64,000 bases of DNA from Hysterium pulicare CBS 123377 (GCA_000467715.1 AJFK01000088.1:16393-80392); one strand, 5' to 3'; numbered from the stretch's first letter, positions 34,176-46,855 are shown. Made by a program: numbers and translations. Notes: generated by a model not told the origin, from the sequence alone.

Positions 34176-35855
34176 ATGGGTATCGTCTTCAACATTGCCT
34201 TAGCTGTCTTCGCAGCAACAGGCTCCTTTTTATTTGGGTAATCATAAAGCACTACAAGGCCTTTCGATTGGGTTATCTGATAATCATCCTCTAGATATGA
34301 TTCAGGTGTCATGACCGATGTCATACAATCACCTAGCTTTCTCTCATTCTTCCAGACGAATTCTGATACTGCTATTATTGGCGCCATCAACTCAACATTT
34401 AGTGGTGGAGCTGTCTTTGGCGCGTTGATGTAAGACCACTCAGTTCTTGAAAAAAAAGCAATACTGAATCTCCGCAGGGGAGGGTTTACTATGGATCGTT
34501 TGGGAAGAAGGATGACCGTCCAAATTGGAGCCGCCATAAATCTGGTCGGAGCATGTCTTCAGTGCGGCGCACGCAACCTAGCCATGATATTAGTAGGAAG
34601 AATCTTTGCGGGCTGGGCTATTGGTCTCATGTCCATGTCTGTCCCTGTATATCAATCCGAATGCGCCCACCCCAGAATCCGAGGTTTCATTGTCGGTATC
34701 ACGCAGCAAATGATCGGAGTCGGCTTCATCGTTTCCACCTGGGTTGGCTACGGTTCTGGAAAAGTCTCTGCTACCAGCAACTTCTCTTGGAGATTTCCAC
34801 TGGGATTCCAAGGCATACCGTGTATTATACTCCTTATCGGTCTCTTTTGGTTCCCGGAATCTCCGAGACATTTGATCGAGACGGATAGGGGTGATCAAGC
34901 GCTGCAAGTCCTCCACAAACTCCATCATGACGGCCATAATGAAGATTGGATCCAATCTGAGTTTAACGAAATCAAGCTCACTATTGATGCTGAGAAGTCT
35001 CTCACGGTGCCTGGGTGGAGAATCATGTTCAAAGTCAAGACATGGAGAACCCGCTTACTTCACGCCGTCCTTGTCCAACTATTCACACAAATGACTGGGT
35101 AAGCAAATGCATACCTCTTCCTATCTCTGCGGATCGCTCTAACCATACCTAATAGTATCAACGTGATCGGTTACTACCAAACCTTAATGTACAAAAATCT
35201 CGGCATAACAGGCGACCGCAACCTCCTCGTCACAGGAATCTACAACTGCGTCGGCCCCATCGCAAATTTCATCTTCATCACCACGCTCTTAGACCGCGTT
35301 GGCCGCAAGAAGCCCCTCCTCTTCGGCACCGTTGGTATCACCATCGCTCTAATCTGCGAAGCCATCATCGGCTCCCAAATCCCCGGCGCCACCGGTGCAC
35401 AGAAAAACTCGCTCTCCATCGCAGGCGTCTTCTTCCTCTTCTGTGTCTCCGTCATTTTCTCATTCTCATTCGGCCCGATTTCCTGGGTCTACATGTCTGA
35501 AATCATGCCATTTCAGATTCGAGGCCGAGGCAGCGCTTTCGCTACCGGTATCGGCAACTGGCTCGTTTCTACAGTCTGGGCTCAGGTCTCCCCGATTGGG
35601 CTCGGACAGATTACGTACAAGTTCTATTTTATTTTTGTCGCGTTTAATATCTGTGTTACGTTTCCTACGGTTTGGTTCATGTTTAAGGAGACTACCAGAT
35701 TGACGCTTGAGGAAATTGATCTGTTGTTTGGGGATAGGGCGTTGGGTGCGTTGCCGGAGAATCTGGAGGATGTTGGTGCGAAGGGGTTGGATCAGGAGAG
35801 GCAGATTGAGTTGAGGGAGACGCAGGTTCCGGCGCATGGGACGGGTACGAACTGA
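34176..35855 (+). CDS. MFS sugar-porter family transporter
   Basis: Four exons (34176-34237, 34295-34429, 34478-35098, 35156-35855), 505 aa, the usual size for fungal hexose/xylose-type porters. About twelve membrane segments. Family motifs: GYDSGVMTD after TM1, GGFTMDRLGRR in loop 2-3, the PESPRHL motif after TM6, QMTGINVIGYYQ in TM7, LLDRVGRKKPL in loop 8-9, and ETTRLTLEEID at the C-terminal end. The substrate is probably a monosaccharide, but sequence alone cannot separate glucose, xylose or others. Divergent from the GH3 gene, so cleavage and uptake may be co-expressed. The last exon shows a C-to-G/T codon-ending switch. Confidence 0.9.
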
Positions 35856-36236
35856 GGGGTTTGGGGGTTTGATATCGGAGGGAGGATGCGCCGGGGTATG
35901 AGAGTACTAGACCAGCTAAGACCACAGTTTTTACGTATGATATGTTCTCGTAACTAAAGGCGTCTAATTCGACATATATCATTTGCTCATAAGTCCCTCT
36001 CGTGTCTCTTGAGTAGACTGAATCCTATCCAAGTACACTCCCGCCGGTGGTGAACTGTAAATGATGTACTGTGCGGAGATCAAACCAATCACGCGCAAGG
36101 CAGGAACCTGATCCTCAAAAAGAAGGTTAAAGATAGAGGACTACTGAACACCACGGTTGGGAGCTGAAGCATCCTTCTACATGCCCTTAGGATGATGAAT
36201 CGGATTTGACGCACAGTACTATTCCATAACTACCCA
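35856..36236. other. Convergent intergenic, transporter / deaminase
   Basis: Two 3' flanks; no additional feature is seen. Confidence 0.4.
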
Positions 36237-37019
36237 TCACACCGGCCCACACCGACCATTCTTCACTCTCTCACAACCCTTCGGACACTCGCCCTCAGGA
36301 TCAAACTGCCACGTAAAGAACGAATCCGTTTCATTCGCCAACACATCCTTGACTAAACTCGTCTTCGTCCCCAACCCCCAACTCCTTTTAAAAAGCTCTT
36401 CACTAAAAACTTGAATCTGTTCCCAACCCATTTCAACCAGCGTCGGAATACTGGTAGCATAAACACACTCCTTAAAGCCAGCCCACCGTATTGCGCTCGC
36501 GCACATAGGACATGGCTCTCCAGTCGTGTAGAGAGTTAGATCTTTGAACGCCGCTAGTGTTTCTTCTGCGCTGAGCTTGAAAGGGCCGTCTGGATCTTGA
36601 AGAATGGAGGTGCAGTTGTTTATTGTGGCAATTTCGCCGTGGAGGGTGGGGTTGCCCTGTGACTCGACGCCGTTGGCACCGATGCAGATGAGCTTCCCTA
36701 AGGGGGATGAGGGATCCGTATGATTTACTATGACGGAGGTGAAGGGGGCGAAGGGGCAGGGAGTTGAGAGGAGGGAAAATGCATCGATTGCGTGGCGCAT
36801 CCAGTGGGCACGGGTTGTGAGGGGGATGTCATTGGCCGGCTCCTCCTTTGCTGGAGATACGGATGATAGAGGGTTTTGGAAATCGATATGTTCTAGGACT
36901 TGCTTGGATGCATCGGAGGGTTCATCGAAGAGGTCGTCTATCTTGATACTATCCCTTTCGAATCCAGCAGTTGGAAAACAAAATAGACAAAAGAATGTGA
37001 TGAAGATAGGAAAAAGCAT
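36237..37019 (-). CDS. Secreted cytidine/guanine-deaminase-fold protein
   Basis: 260 aa, single exon from the ATG at 37019; the longer open frame upstream has only a GTG. It has a strong signal peptide (MLFPIFITFFCLFCFPTAGF). The zinc deaminase core is intact: HGEIATINN (His ligand and catalytic Glu) and the second half TGEPCPMCASAIRWAGF with two Cys ligands (PCxxC). LTTRAHWMRHAIDAF precedes the core as in guanine/tRNA-adenosine-like deaminases. It may deaminate an extracellular base or nucleoside for nitrogen salvage; the substrate is not deducible. Cys residues in the CPKGCERVKNGRC tail suggest a disulfide-stabilised secreted form. Most relatives are cytosolic, so the leader is noteworthy. 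Confidence 0.8.
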   Translation of the reverse strand: MLFPIFITFFCLFCFPTAGFERDSIKIDDLFDEPSDASKQVLEHIDFQNPLSSVSPAKEEPANDIPLTTRAHWMRHAIDAFSLLSTPCPFAPFTSVIVNHTDPSSPLGKLICIGANGVESQGNPTLHGEIATINNCTSILQDPDGPFKLSAEETLAAFKDLTLYTTGEPCPMCASAIRWAGFKECVYATSIPTLVEMGWEQIQVFSEELFKRSWGLGTKTSLVKDVLANETDSFFTWQFDPEGECPKGCERVKNGRCGPV

Positions 37020-37385
37020 GGCTTTAGAGAGGATTGCGAGCTTGGGCACTTGGGAAGAAATATTCGATTGACGTTAACGTTCTGAATTAGAACTCAGAAT
37101 GAACATGAACAAGAATTGGCTCAATTAATCCGGGAGTTGTCCAGCTACAACGTGATAGAGATGTGAATGTCAACTATTAGCATGACGTTATCTGGTCCAA
37201 TCAAGCGTCGCCCACTCCTGCCAAGCCTATTACATAAGCCCTGCATCGGAGTTTACCTTCTCCAACCTCCGAGGCTTTCACTAAAGACCAGCAATCTGTC
37301 AATAGCCGCTCCACAAAAAAGTTCCCCATCAATCCCCTCGTCTATATCTAAATCAGCCTGCAAAGATTCACGCCGCGCCATAACT
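37020..37385. promoter_or_regulatory. Divergent promoter, deaminase / BET1
   Basis: 366 bp between the starts. No clear motif is recognised. Confidence 0.35.
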
Positions 37386-38111
37386 ATGGCATCAAGGTAC
37401 ATTATCAGCCTTACCCATCCTCACTCGACACCTTCGTTCAAACATTTCTAACTCCTTTCCCCCAGATTTGGCCGCGACAGTGCACAGTCCTCCCTCTTCT
37501 CATCCTACGACCGATCTACCTCGCCCTCGAAATCGAAACCGCGGTCACCCGGCCGACCCTCGAGTGGATATGGATACGGGTATCCGCCCTCGAATAATCT
37601 CAACGCCGCCAACGGACCAGCATTTTCCGCGTACCCAGGCGGAGGAAGCGGCGGAAGCCCAAGTGCAGGGGCCGGGGGTTTTAGATCCGCGACGCCGAAT
37701 TCGAGGGGACAGTATTCGGATGCTGTCATGGATGAGTTGGAGAGTCAGAACGAGGAGCAGTTGGCGGGAATGACGGGGAAGGTTAAGATGTTGAAGGAGG
37801 TATGATTACTCTCCTATTTCCTATTCTTGGCGGTCTCCGCTGCTACAAGAGCTCTTTTTTGATTGGCTTTGAGAACTTGAACTAACTATGTTTCTGTTAC
37901 GTAGCTCACAATGGCCATCGGAGACGAAATCCGCGACTCAACCGCCCTCGCCGAGAAAATGAACGATTCCTTCGATTCCACACGCAACCGATTACGGGGC
38001 ACGATGAATAGGATGTTAAGGATGGCACAGAAGACTGGTGTAGGGTGGAGAGTATGGCTGGGATTCTTTGCTGCTGTCATATTTTTGTTTTGGTATGTGT
38101 GGTTGTTTTAA
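37386..38111 (+). CDS. BET1: Bet1-type Qc-SNARE, ER-Golgi transport
   Basis: Three exons, 37386-37396 (11 nt), 37466-37799 and 37905-38111, giving 183 aa. The N-terminal ~90 residues are Ser/Gly/Pro/Tyr-rich and disordered. The SNARE heptad region runs from about 92 to 150, starting DAVMDELESQNEEQLAGM and continuing through DSTALAEKMNDSFDSTRNRL, followed by a C-terminal anchor (VWLGFFAAVIFLFWYVWLF). Bet1 pairs with Sed5, Bos1 and Sec22/Ykt6 in COPII vesicle fusion. It is longer than yeast Bet1 (142 aa) because of the N-terminal extension. An intron splits the SNARE motif. Each of the two larger exons begins C-ending and finishes G-ending in codon choice. Confidence 0.88.
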
Positions 38112-38899
38112 CAAGCGCGCTCGCTGTATTGCATATAAGGGAAAAAGAAGTGCTCGCAAGAGAAAAGGGGAAAGGTGCATTCGTTTGGATGTATGGATTT
38201 GCATCATATTGATTGAAAGTACGTTGTAAGAGCGTGGCGTTTGGGATTTTACTACTTGTATATCACAGGGCTTGGGAAACCCCGTAGAACGGGGTGTATG
38301 TGAGCTGATAGATGGCTGGCCTTCCCAACAGAATCATGCATATCATGGTAACTATACGTTTAATATACTTCATTGTACTATTTTTTTACCGTCTTTGAAC
38401 AGCCTTCAACTACCTACGACATTTATTCATACGTAACCGGCTCGTTTACGGACTCAATCGGACGCTTTACCTCTTCCATGTTTCCACACAACAATTCCCC
38501 AATCTTTCAACGGCTATTCCCTCGCCTAGGATGAAGTACCCAAGATTCCTAATTGATACGGAGATTTTTCGGGTGTTGCACCTGTACCCTCGCGGGAACC
38601 AGGACCGAGCCCCGTCTGTTCAGCATTACGATTACTCGCCAACATACCTATCACTTCTCCATTACATACTCTGGCTCTCGGAATAATTTTTCCATGCTTC
38701 AATGTTCAGTTAAGTGGGTCTCACGGGCACTACAGATGCAGTAGTGGATTGGTTTGCTATCGTGCTTGCACGTGTCAGTCACGCATCTTAGCTATTGCCA
38801 GCATGCAATGGCAAACCGTCCTTGAAATAGTTCGAGCGGATTCTCGCAGTTAAGTCTTTATCATTGATAACATTTGAATTGAGCAGAGGAACTGCGAAA
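38112..38899. other. Intergenic between BET1 and GH31
   Basis: BET1 3' flank and GH31 promoter on the same strand. Frames are short and unsupported; no distinct motif is seen. Confidence 0.35.
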
Positions 38900-41491
38900 A
38901 TGAAGTTCCGTGATGGTCTGTAATCTACTTCCTAATCTTAAGAAAGAAAAACATGCTAATATCTGATAGGCATGTGGCTTGTGGCCGAGGGGAAGACAGT
39001 CCAATATGCAGAAGATATTCACACCATAAACACACGAGAAGACGGCAAAGCTCTAAGTCTTCTCTGCTCAACCAAGAAGATAATGTCACGTGGTGATACT
39101 TTGAACATGCCTACTCTCCACATCGACATCGAAGCCCAATTCGACGGGGTCATTTCAGTCGAAGTTACGCATTTCCTCGGAGCAGCTCGTCGAGGGCCGA
39201 TCTTCGATCTTTACCCGGATGGACAACCTGAGTGTAAAGCATCTATCAGTAAGAGTGATAAAGGAACGACGATTTCTTCTGGGAGTTTGTCCGCGACAGT
39301 GCATCCGGATCAACATACCTTTGATATCCGCTTCCACGCTACGGATGGATCGAAAGTATTGACTTCGCTTCTGAACCGTAGCGTGGGATTGGCTTATAGT
39401 CCCGCTCTCAGCAGCCCTAAACAAGTGGAAGAAATATCTAAACTGAAGCATTACATCTTCACACAAACTGAACTAGGCGTTGGTGAGTCGATCCATGGGC
39501 TGGGAGAGAGGTTCGGAGCTTGGAACCGCGTTGGACAAAACATCGAAATCTGGAATGAAGATGGTGGGACCTCAAGTGATCAAGCTTATAAGAACGTTCC
39601 TTTCTGGTTGAGCTCACGTGGATACGGCGTTTTCATCGATACGCCGGAGAAGATCGATCTAGAGATCGGAAGTGAGAGATGTTGCAGGCTACAAACATCT
39701 GTAGAAGCCCAGCGACTGAAATGGTAACTTACCCCCTTATATCTTCAAACAATATATCTCATTATGCACGCAGGTACCTCATCTACGGCCCTACCCCTAA
39801 AGAAGTCCTAACAAAATACTCCATCCTCACGGGCAAACCAGGCAGCCTCCCCGCCTGGTCCTACGGCCTCTGGCTCTCGACCTCCTTCACAACCTCCTAC
39901 GACGAAGCCACCGTAACGCATTTCCTAGAAGAAATGAAAGCCCAATCCATACCCGTCGAAGTCTTCCACTTCGACTGCTTCTGGCTCCGCGCCTTCCACT
40001 GGTGCGATTTCATCTTCGACTCCGTCTCCTTCCCCGATCCCGCCGGCTTCATCAAACGCCTCAAAGACGCGAAGCTAGTCAATAAAATAAGCGTGTGGAC
40101 GAATCCCTACATAGGGCAAGCTTCGCCCGTCTTCCGAGAGTTAGCAGAGAAAGGCTACCTCCTCCGTCGCGCCAACGGCGACGTATTCCAGTGGGATCTA
40201 TGGCAAGCAGGCATGGGCTTGATCGATTTCACGAACCCAGATGCTGTGAAATGGTATGAGTCTTGCCTCGAAAAACTCTACGATATCGGCGTCGATTGCA
40301 TAAAGACGGATTTCGGGGAGCGTATACCGACGAAGGGCGTGAAATGGTTTGATGAGAGTGTGGATCCCGGACGTATGCATAATTTCTATAGTTTCATATA
40401 CAATAAGATTGTCTTTGAGAGCTTGGAAAGGCGGTTTGGAAAGGGGCAAGCTGTGCTCTTTGCGAGAGCCGCGACGGCGGGGACGCAGAGGTTTCCTTTG
40501 GTGTGTATTTCTTCTCCTCGCATCCAATGTCACCATTTCCACCGTTCTTAAGACTTTTACATAGAGTTAGAACTGACCAAATCAGCAATGGGGCGGCGAC
40601 TGCGAATCCACGCCCGCCGCCCTCGCCGAATCCCTCCGCGGCGGCCTCTCCCTCGGCCTCTGCGCCTTCTCCTCCTGGTCCAACGACATCGGCGGCTTCG
40701 AAGGTAACAGACCCCCTTCTCCTTTCCCTCTCCCACCCATCTCCCACCTCATCCACTCACCCCTAATCCCATCAAAAACTAACCCTTCCTCCATCCAAAA
40801 AGGCTCCCCACCACCATGGCTCTACAAACGCTGGCTAGCCTTCGGCCTCCTCTGCACCCACTCCCGCCTGCACGGCTCAAACAGCTACCGCGTCCCCTGG
40901 CTCATCGACGCCTCCGACCCCTCCCCGACCTCCTGCACAGCCGTCCTCCGCCACTGGCACCGTTTCAAACGCCGCCTAACACCCTACCTCCTTGCGCAAG
41001 CCACCCAAAGCATATCCGCCGGCTGGCCCACCAGCGTGCGCGCTCTAGCGCTCGAGTTCCCCTCGGACCCAACGTCTTGGTTCATAGATCGCGAGTTCAT
41101 GCTCGGCGAGGCGATTCTGGTGGCGCCTGTTTTCGAAGAGGGGGGGGATGTGGAGTTTTATCTGCCGCCCGGACGGTGGTTTTCGTTTTGGGATGGGAAG
41201 GTGGTGCGCGGTGGCGGGTGGAGGAGGGAGAATTGCGGGGTGGATAGGTGTCCGGTGTTTGTTAGGGAGGGGACGGTTTTGGTGTTGGGGCGGGAGGAGG
41301 GCGAGGAGGGGTTTGCGTATGATTGGGTTGCGGGCGGAGGGGTGGTTAGGTTGTATGGGGTTGGAGAGGGGGATAGGGCTGTTTTGGTGGATGCGGAGGG
41401 GAGGGAGAAGGGGGTGTTGGTTGTGAGGGCGGAGGAGATTGAGGGTATGGATGTTTTGAGGGGGGATTGGAAGGTTGAGAGGTTTGGATAG
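38900..41491 (+). CDS. GH31 alpha-xylosidase (YicI-like), intracellular
   Basis: Five exons (38900-38915, 38970-39723, 39774-40500, 40586-40703, 40803-41491), 767 aa, against about 772 for E. coli YicI. The first exon is only 16 nt (MKFRD plus one base); the join gives MKFRDGMWLVAEG, very close to the YicI start. Landmarks: SRGDTLNMP, the LPAWSYGLWLSTSFTTSY insert, the catalytic nucleophile Asp in CIKTDFGERIP (about 435), and the acid/base Asp in WSNDIGGFEG (about 533). There is no signal peptide, so it likely acts inside the cell on imported isoprimeverose-type oligomers from xyloglucan, releasing alpha-linked xylose. The last exon switches sharply to G-rich codons near 41090. Confidence 0.92.
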
Positions 41492-42642
41492 GATGTGTTC
41501 GTGCTTTAAGAGGTTGGAGGCGGTATAAATTTATGTAGCTTTATGCTATGAAAATCGACTGAGGTTAATGGCATAACTGACACGCAAATGGACCAATTGA
41601 GATCATGCAACTCACTGAACGACCAGCAAGGCGCAAGAAAGGTTTGTGAAATCATTTGATTTTCATTGATAATGTTGACTTCATCTACTACCTACGACTG
41701 CAAACGCTACCCAATCATCTCCAAGTCCACCTCCATCAAAGGGTAAGCGTAACGTCAACGAGTTTCTCACATATAACAAGCCATAGTTAGCAAGTTTTGT
41801 GAGCAAAACGTTGCGTAAGCGCAGTGTAAGCCAGAAAGTTTCGCAGATGAAGTCAAGAAAGCAGTAATAGTCGCAAAGCATGTGATAACCATAAGTCATC
41901 GCTAGTCGTGGCTAAGAAGATGAAGAGGTCGCCGCCAATCCATTTCCGCCATGACCACATTGAGTGACGTAAACATTTGAGCAGGGGATAGTTGATGGCT
42001 GATCGGTGTGGGAGCAATGATGTGTAGAAAACAAAGTAGCCGCCCTTGACCGTGGGAAATGGGACAAGCCAGAATGATGGTGCCATGTCGTGAATATGCC
42101 GCAATGCAGGAATGAAAAATGTGGGGTCTTTTGATAGGCAGGTAACAAAGACCAAAAATAAAACAGGAAAGGAAATGAAAGCAATGGGGTAGAATAATGC
42201 ATAAGCTAGAGAGTTACAAACAAGGAAAGTAATAAGAAAGTGATGATTGAAAGCTGGTGGAGCAGAACCATTTACTGAAGTAAAGTCATCTGGCTCCGCC
42301 AGGTCATTCCCTGAGCGCCTTGGCTTGTGAGTGATAAAGCCCCAAAGCTCCGTGTGAAAATGCTATGCCAGAGTAATGCAGGGTCATTCGTTGTCGATAG
42401 TGTACAAGAGGAGCATGTTGGTGTGAGCTTTGCAGTGTCGACAGGTGAGCAATATATTCTATCAGGGCCGTAACTTCGTGAACTGAGTCAAGATGAGAAA
42501 GACTTTGCTCCTCGGCGAGATGACCACTAGACACCAACGAAAATAAGGATGGCGCGCGTATCGATAAGGTATCCAGGTAGTGTATCTGAGCGAGTCGTGT
42601 ATCATCAAATCATGACGTCGTGAGAGAGCGATTATAGCTCGC
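41492..42642. other. Convergent intergenic, GH31 / PUF4
   Basis: 1.15 kb. Probably includes a long PUF4 3' UTR. Frames of 60-100 codons on the minus strand lack family resemblance. No repeats are seen. Confidence 0.35.
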
Positions 42643-45600
42643 TCAAAAGAAGCCACCGCCAATGCCACTAGCAAGACCGAATTGCGGGTATGATTGCTGC
42701 TGTACAGTGTTTTGCAAGTGGTTTGGCAAAGGAGGATTGCTCAAACGGTGCGGTTGAGGAGACGCGATGGCTGGACCATAAGTATTGGCAACAGCCGTGT
42801 ACATTGGTGGTGACTGGAAGGCAGAAGTTCTAGGAACTTGACTGGTGAAAGCAACTGCCAGCTCAGGCGAATGAGGAGATGAGATGTTGTGAGGCGAGAC
42901 TTGTCCGGAGAGACGACCAGTATATGCACCAAGGCGACCCTCTCGCTCCTGGACCTTAGTTTGGATGCGACGGCCGTACGGGGTTTGACGGATCTGTGGA
43001 AGGATCGGACGCATATTTTCGATGAGGTGCACCGCCATGTCGGCGGGAGCAAACTCGAGCGCAGTCTGGATGACATAATTGCCGAAAGAGTCACGCATGA
43101 GCTTCTCGAGCTCGTTGAGATCCATGAGTTCCCCGATCAGCAGACGCTTTGAGCCCATGTCAGCGCAGCGAATGCACTTCTCGATGACGTTGGAGCTGAA
43201 CTTCTGCTTGGACAGCTCAGCAACCTTGCCTTCGAATCCATGACAGAGAGGAGTAGTGAAGTCGGGGTCATTGAGGTCGAGAATGTACTGGACCACATAG
43301 TTGCCGAAAGGATCTTGCACCAAGTGAACGCTGTTGTTGGTGATTTGGCGGACAAGTTGCACCTTCTGGAAACCAGAAGCATGGTCGATGCATCGCTGAA
43401 GGACACAGCAACCGTGGCGATGGGTACCAACAGTGATGCAATTGTTACCAACAGCATCGAAAATGAACTGAGCATCTTCAGATTTCAAGTGATTCAAGCA
43501 CTTCTGAATGACATGATTGCCATTGAGGTCTTGGATCAGCGCGACGACTTGACCGCTGAAGGCTCGGATGATTGTTTGAATCTACAGCGAGTTAGCCGTG
43601 GACGAGGCAACAGAGCTGAACAAGACGTACCTGTTCCACGGTGGAGATGAACTCGATCATCTTCTGCAAAGCTCGAGTGCCATGCTGGTTCAAGGCAATT
43701 GCCACAAGTGAAGGAGCGGCATTGCGGACCAGGACGTTGCGCTGTTCATGATTGGTGTACTCCAAAAGCTTCTGACAAAGGTAGTTTCCGAAAGGATCTG
43801 CAACGGTGTTAGTGAGATTGCTAGAGTACAATAATGAGGTCAACATACCAGTCATCAACTCAACAACGTGAGGGCTAGTCTCCTCGAAAATGATCTGCAA
43901 ATGCTCTGGGTTGTGTTCCTCCAATTTCTTCTGTAGGAATCGGCAACCGTGCTGGTCCTTGCAAAGAGCGTAGATCTCATCGCGAGGCATGGTCTTGAGA
44001 TCGTAGTTCATGAATCGATTGCTGTCTGATTCAGGTGTCAACGCAAACCACTCATTCAAGGTATGCGAAAACATGAGCTGCTCGGACTTACCATTCTGCA
44101 TACGACGGCTCTGGATGACGCGAGCCTGGCTATCTTGAAAGCGGCCACTGGGACCATAAGTAGTATACGGATTATATGCATATGCATTCGGCGGGTACAT
44201 CTGCTGCATGCCAGTAGGATTATAACCAGGCTGTGTGCCCATCTGGGGACCAAGTTGCATGTTGTTCATGTTCATGTTCAACATGGACATTCCATAGCCG
44301 CCATAGTATGCATTTGAAGCGGTGCTGTATTGCGACAGGGTGGGAGAACCAATGGTAGAAGCCGCTATACCATTCATAGACGACGCGGAAGTGAGAGACG
44401 GCCCGAATGGAGCGGCACTGGCATGAAGAGCTGACTGCAAGGGAAGGTACTGAGAATCTTGGTCCTTGTAGCCTCCAGAGAGCTCACGGCTGTGGCGATT
44501 GTTCATGGCATTTGGAGGAATGCGTCCCATGCTGGCATTGTGATTGTGGAAGTGCTGCTCAGCGTGAGACTTACCAATTGCAGTGGAAGTGTTAGTCCCG
44601 TTGATGCCATTGCCATTCTTCAGAGTTGGAATGTCATTAGTCGAGTAGGACGACTGCAACTTCGGCATACCATTGGCAATACCATTGGCAAGTCCATTGG
44701 CAAGTCCATTGGCAAGTCCATTGGAAGGGCTCGTGTGGAAGCTAGAGCGCTTCGAGTCGTTCTTGTATGGGCTAGCCAAGCTGAACTCCACAGAGCGACG
44801 GTTGCCTGCCATAGTTTTCGTGGGTGTCGTCTCGACGTGATTGCCGTTGATTTGCGAGACTTCATAGTCGTCGACTTGGGAACCTTTACGTAGAGTGTTG
44901 GTGGGCAAGCTCTGTTGCGCATGATGGTGTCGAGCGAATGTCGGCCAACCACTGGACTGAGCTTCTGGGCCTGGGACTTGAGAGAGGGCCAGATCCAACG
45001 CAGCGGAGGAGGCAGACAATTGCATGCTGCCGTCGGTATCACCGTTACGACGAACAAGAATGGGGAATTTGTCGTCGGTCGTGTTCATCTGAAGGTAAGA
45101 CTTGACATCTGGTGAGGCAGCAGGGTTGTGCTTCTCATCATCAGTTCCGAAGAGGAATTCGGCAGTATTGATATGTCCAAGTACCGCAGTGAGGTCAGGA
45201 AGGTCGTCACGACCACGAAGATTGTCACGACCACGAAGGTCTAGATTGGTAACAGGCATTGACATGCGGTTGTGGCTATTCGGCATGTTAGCTAGGAACT
45301 CGAAGTGAGGTGTTTTTGACGCGCCAGGCGCGCTGGAATGGGGTCTGACGTCGCTAAAGTGACAGGAATGGTAGGCCAGATCTGCGGGGTTGGTGTAACA
45401 GAAGTTTACACCGACAAATGCAGATACAGCAACGTGAGAGGTGAAGTGCGAGTCATCCACATGAAGGCGAAGAACAATGAAACAATGAGAGGTTCTCACA
45501 TACCTACGATACACCGGACTCATGGGTGCAAACTCGTACTCGTAATCGTCCTCGGCCTCTTCGTCAGAGTTGCGACGAGAGCCAGGCATTGACTTTGAAG

Positions 45601-46855
45601 GCAGCACCGTCGAAGCTCCGACCGTGCCTTGAGTAGAAGTCACTGAAGGCGGTGACGTGATCTGAGAGCCGGAGCGGCTGGTTCGAGTGCCGGTCATGCC
45701 TGGCGAAGTGATGCTCGACATTGAGAAGCGGTTGGGACGAGAGAAGGCTGACGGAAAGCCGTTGTTGTTATTGTCCTTGTATTCAGGTGGGGTGGTTGGT
45801 TGACTGTGTTTGCCGTACTGAATATCGGAGGACAGACGATGAATTTCTTCCTCGTCGCGCCTGGACTGAAGATCAAGAAGCTCCATTTCGGCTTCGAATC
45901 TTCTTCGCTGTTCTTTGAGATACTCGTACTCGAGCTTCTTCTTTTCAAGCTGTGGACCGTCAGTCAAACAACTTCGAAGAAGACCAAACAGAAAGAAACA
46001 GTGAGTGTTGAGAGTAGAGTGAGAGCAAGACGACCAAAAGGTGAGCAAGAGTGAAGGTGAGACTTTACTGCCGCCAAAGCGGTTTCAAGGCTAAGGATGT
46101 CGAGATAAATGAAGTGAGGATAAGACGATGTATCCAGAAGTTTAGATACGTAAGAAATGAGGAGGAAGACCCGTCAAGACCTCGCAAAAAGGACACCAAA
46201 GTGTACAATTCGAAGTAGAAGTGTAGGGTGAGGAAGAAGAAGTGAGGGCGAGGACTGGACAAAAGATATATCGTGAAGTCTTGGCATGCAGCTAGCGCGG
46301 ATAATCAAGCCGGGAAGGTGAAGTGAAGGAGGGTTAGCTTACCACTTGCAGTTTGTGATAAGTCTAATTATTGTTCGCGTCAGTCAAATTCTACTTTGCG
46401 GTGTGTAAAGGGCCAAAATTTCCAAAACTAGACAGGTGAATACTGCGCCCTCAATGTCTCACAATAGCCAGGCTAACAACAATAGAACAATAGCACAATA
46501 GCAATTCATCAGACTCCAAGAAAGTACCACGTGTCACGCGTCCCTCCAGAATTACGCATTATAAGAGCTACAGGTAGCTTACCGCAGTAGTGAATTCGGT
46601 CGGCTCAGCCGCCTGTCTACGTTGTTGCCCAATTGGCGACAATGGAGTATTTAATGTTGGTACAGTGTTGGTCGTGAATCGTCTATGGAGAGTGCCTCTG
46701 GCATCGTTCGAAGCAGAGTTGTGCGCCTGCAGCTGCGTGCCAACGCTGCGAAGGGGAGAGGTCATGGAAGGGAACGAGGATTCGTCCCGAGGGGATTGGG
46801 CATTGCGAAAGCGTAACTCGTCGCCCCGATCTCCGATACCGTTGGAGAAGGCCAT
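42643..46855 (-). CDS. PUF4: Pumilio-family RNA-binding protein, Puf4-like
   Basis: Six exons (46855-46583, 46363-46343, 45949-45504, 45353-43849, 43797-43631, 43581-42643), 1116 aa. The N-terminal ~680 residues are low-complexity, with a short coiled coil (LEKKKLEYEYLKEQRRRFEA) and an Ala-Asn-Gly-Leu tandem repeat. The Pumilio domain spans about 685-1020, with eight repeats including LCKDQHGCRFLQKKL, LMTDPFGNYLCQKLLEY, ALNQHGTRALQKMIE, DLNGNHVIQKCL, THRHGCCVLQRC and QDPFGNYVVQYI. The order resembles yeast Puf4, which binds 3' UTRs of ribosome-biogenesis mRNAs and promotes decay. Intron 3 (151 nt) contains no stop in frame but has good splice ends and an unrelated peptide, so I removed it. 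Exon 2 is a 21-nt microexon flanked by two long introns (219 and 393 nt). Confidence 0.88.
44667..44725. repeat. 12-bp coding tandem repeat in PUF4
   Basis: About 4.9 copies of a 12-bp unit (ATACCATTGGCA twice, then AGTCCATTGGCA twice and a partial copy). Read on the minus strand it codes for Ala-Asn-Gly-Leu/Ile in the disordered N-terminal region. Its length in whole codons keeps the frame, so copy number could vary between strains. Confidence 0.75.
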
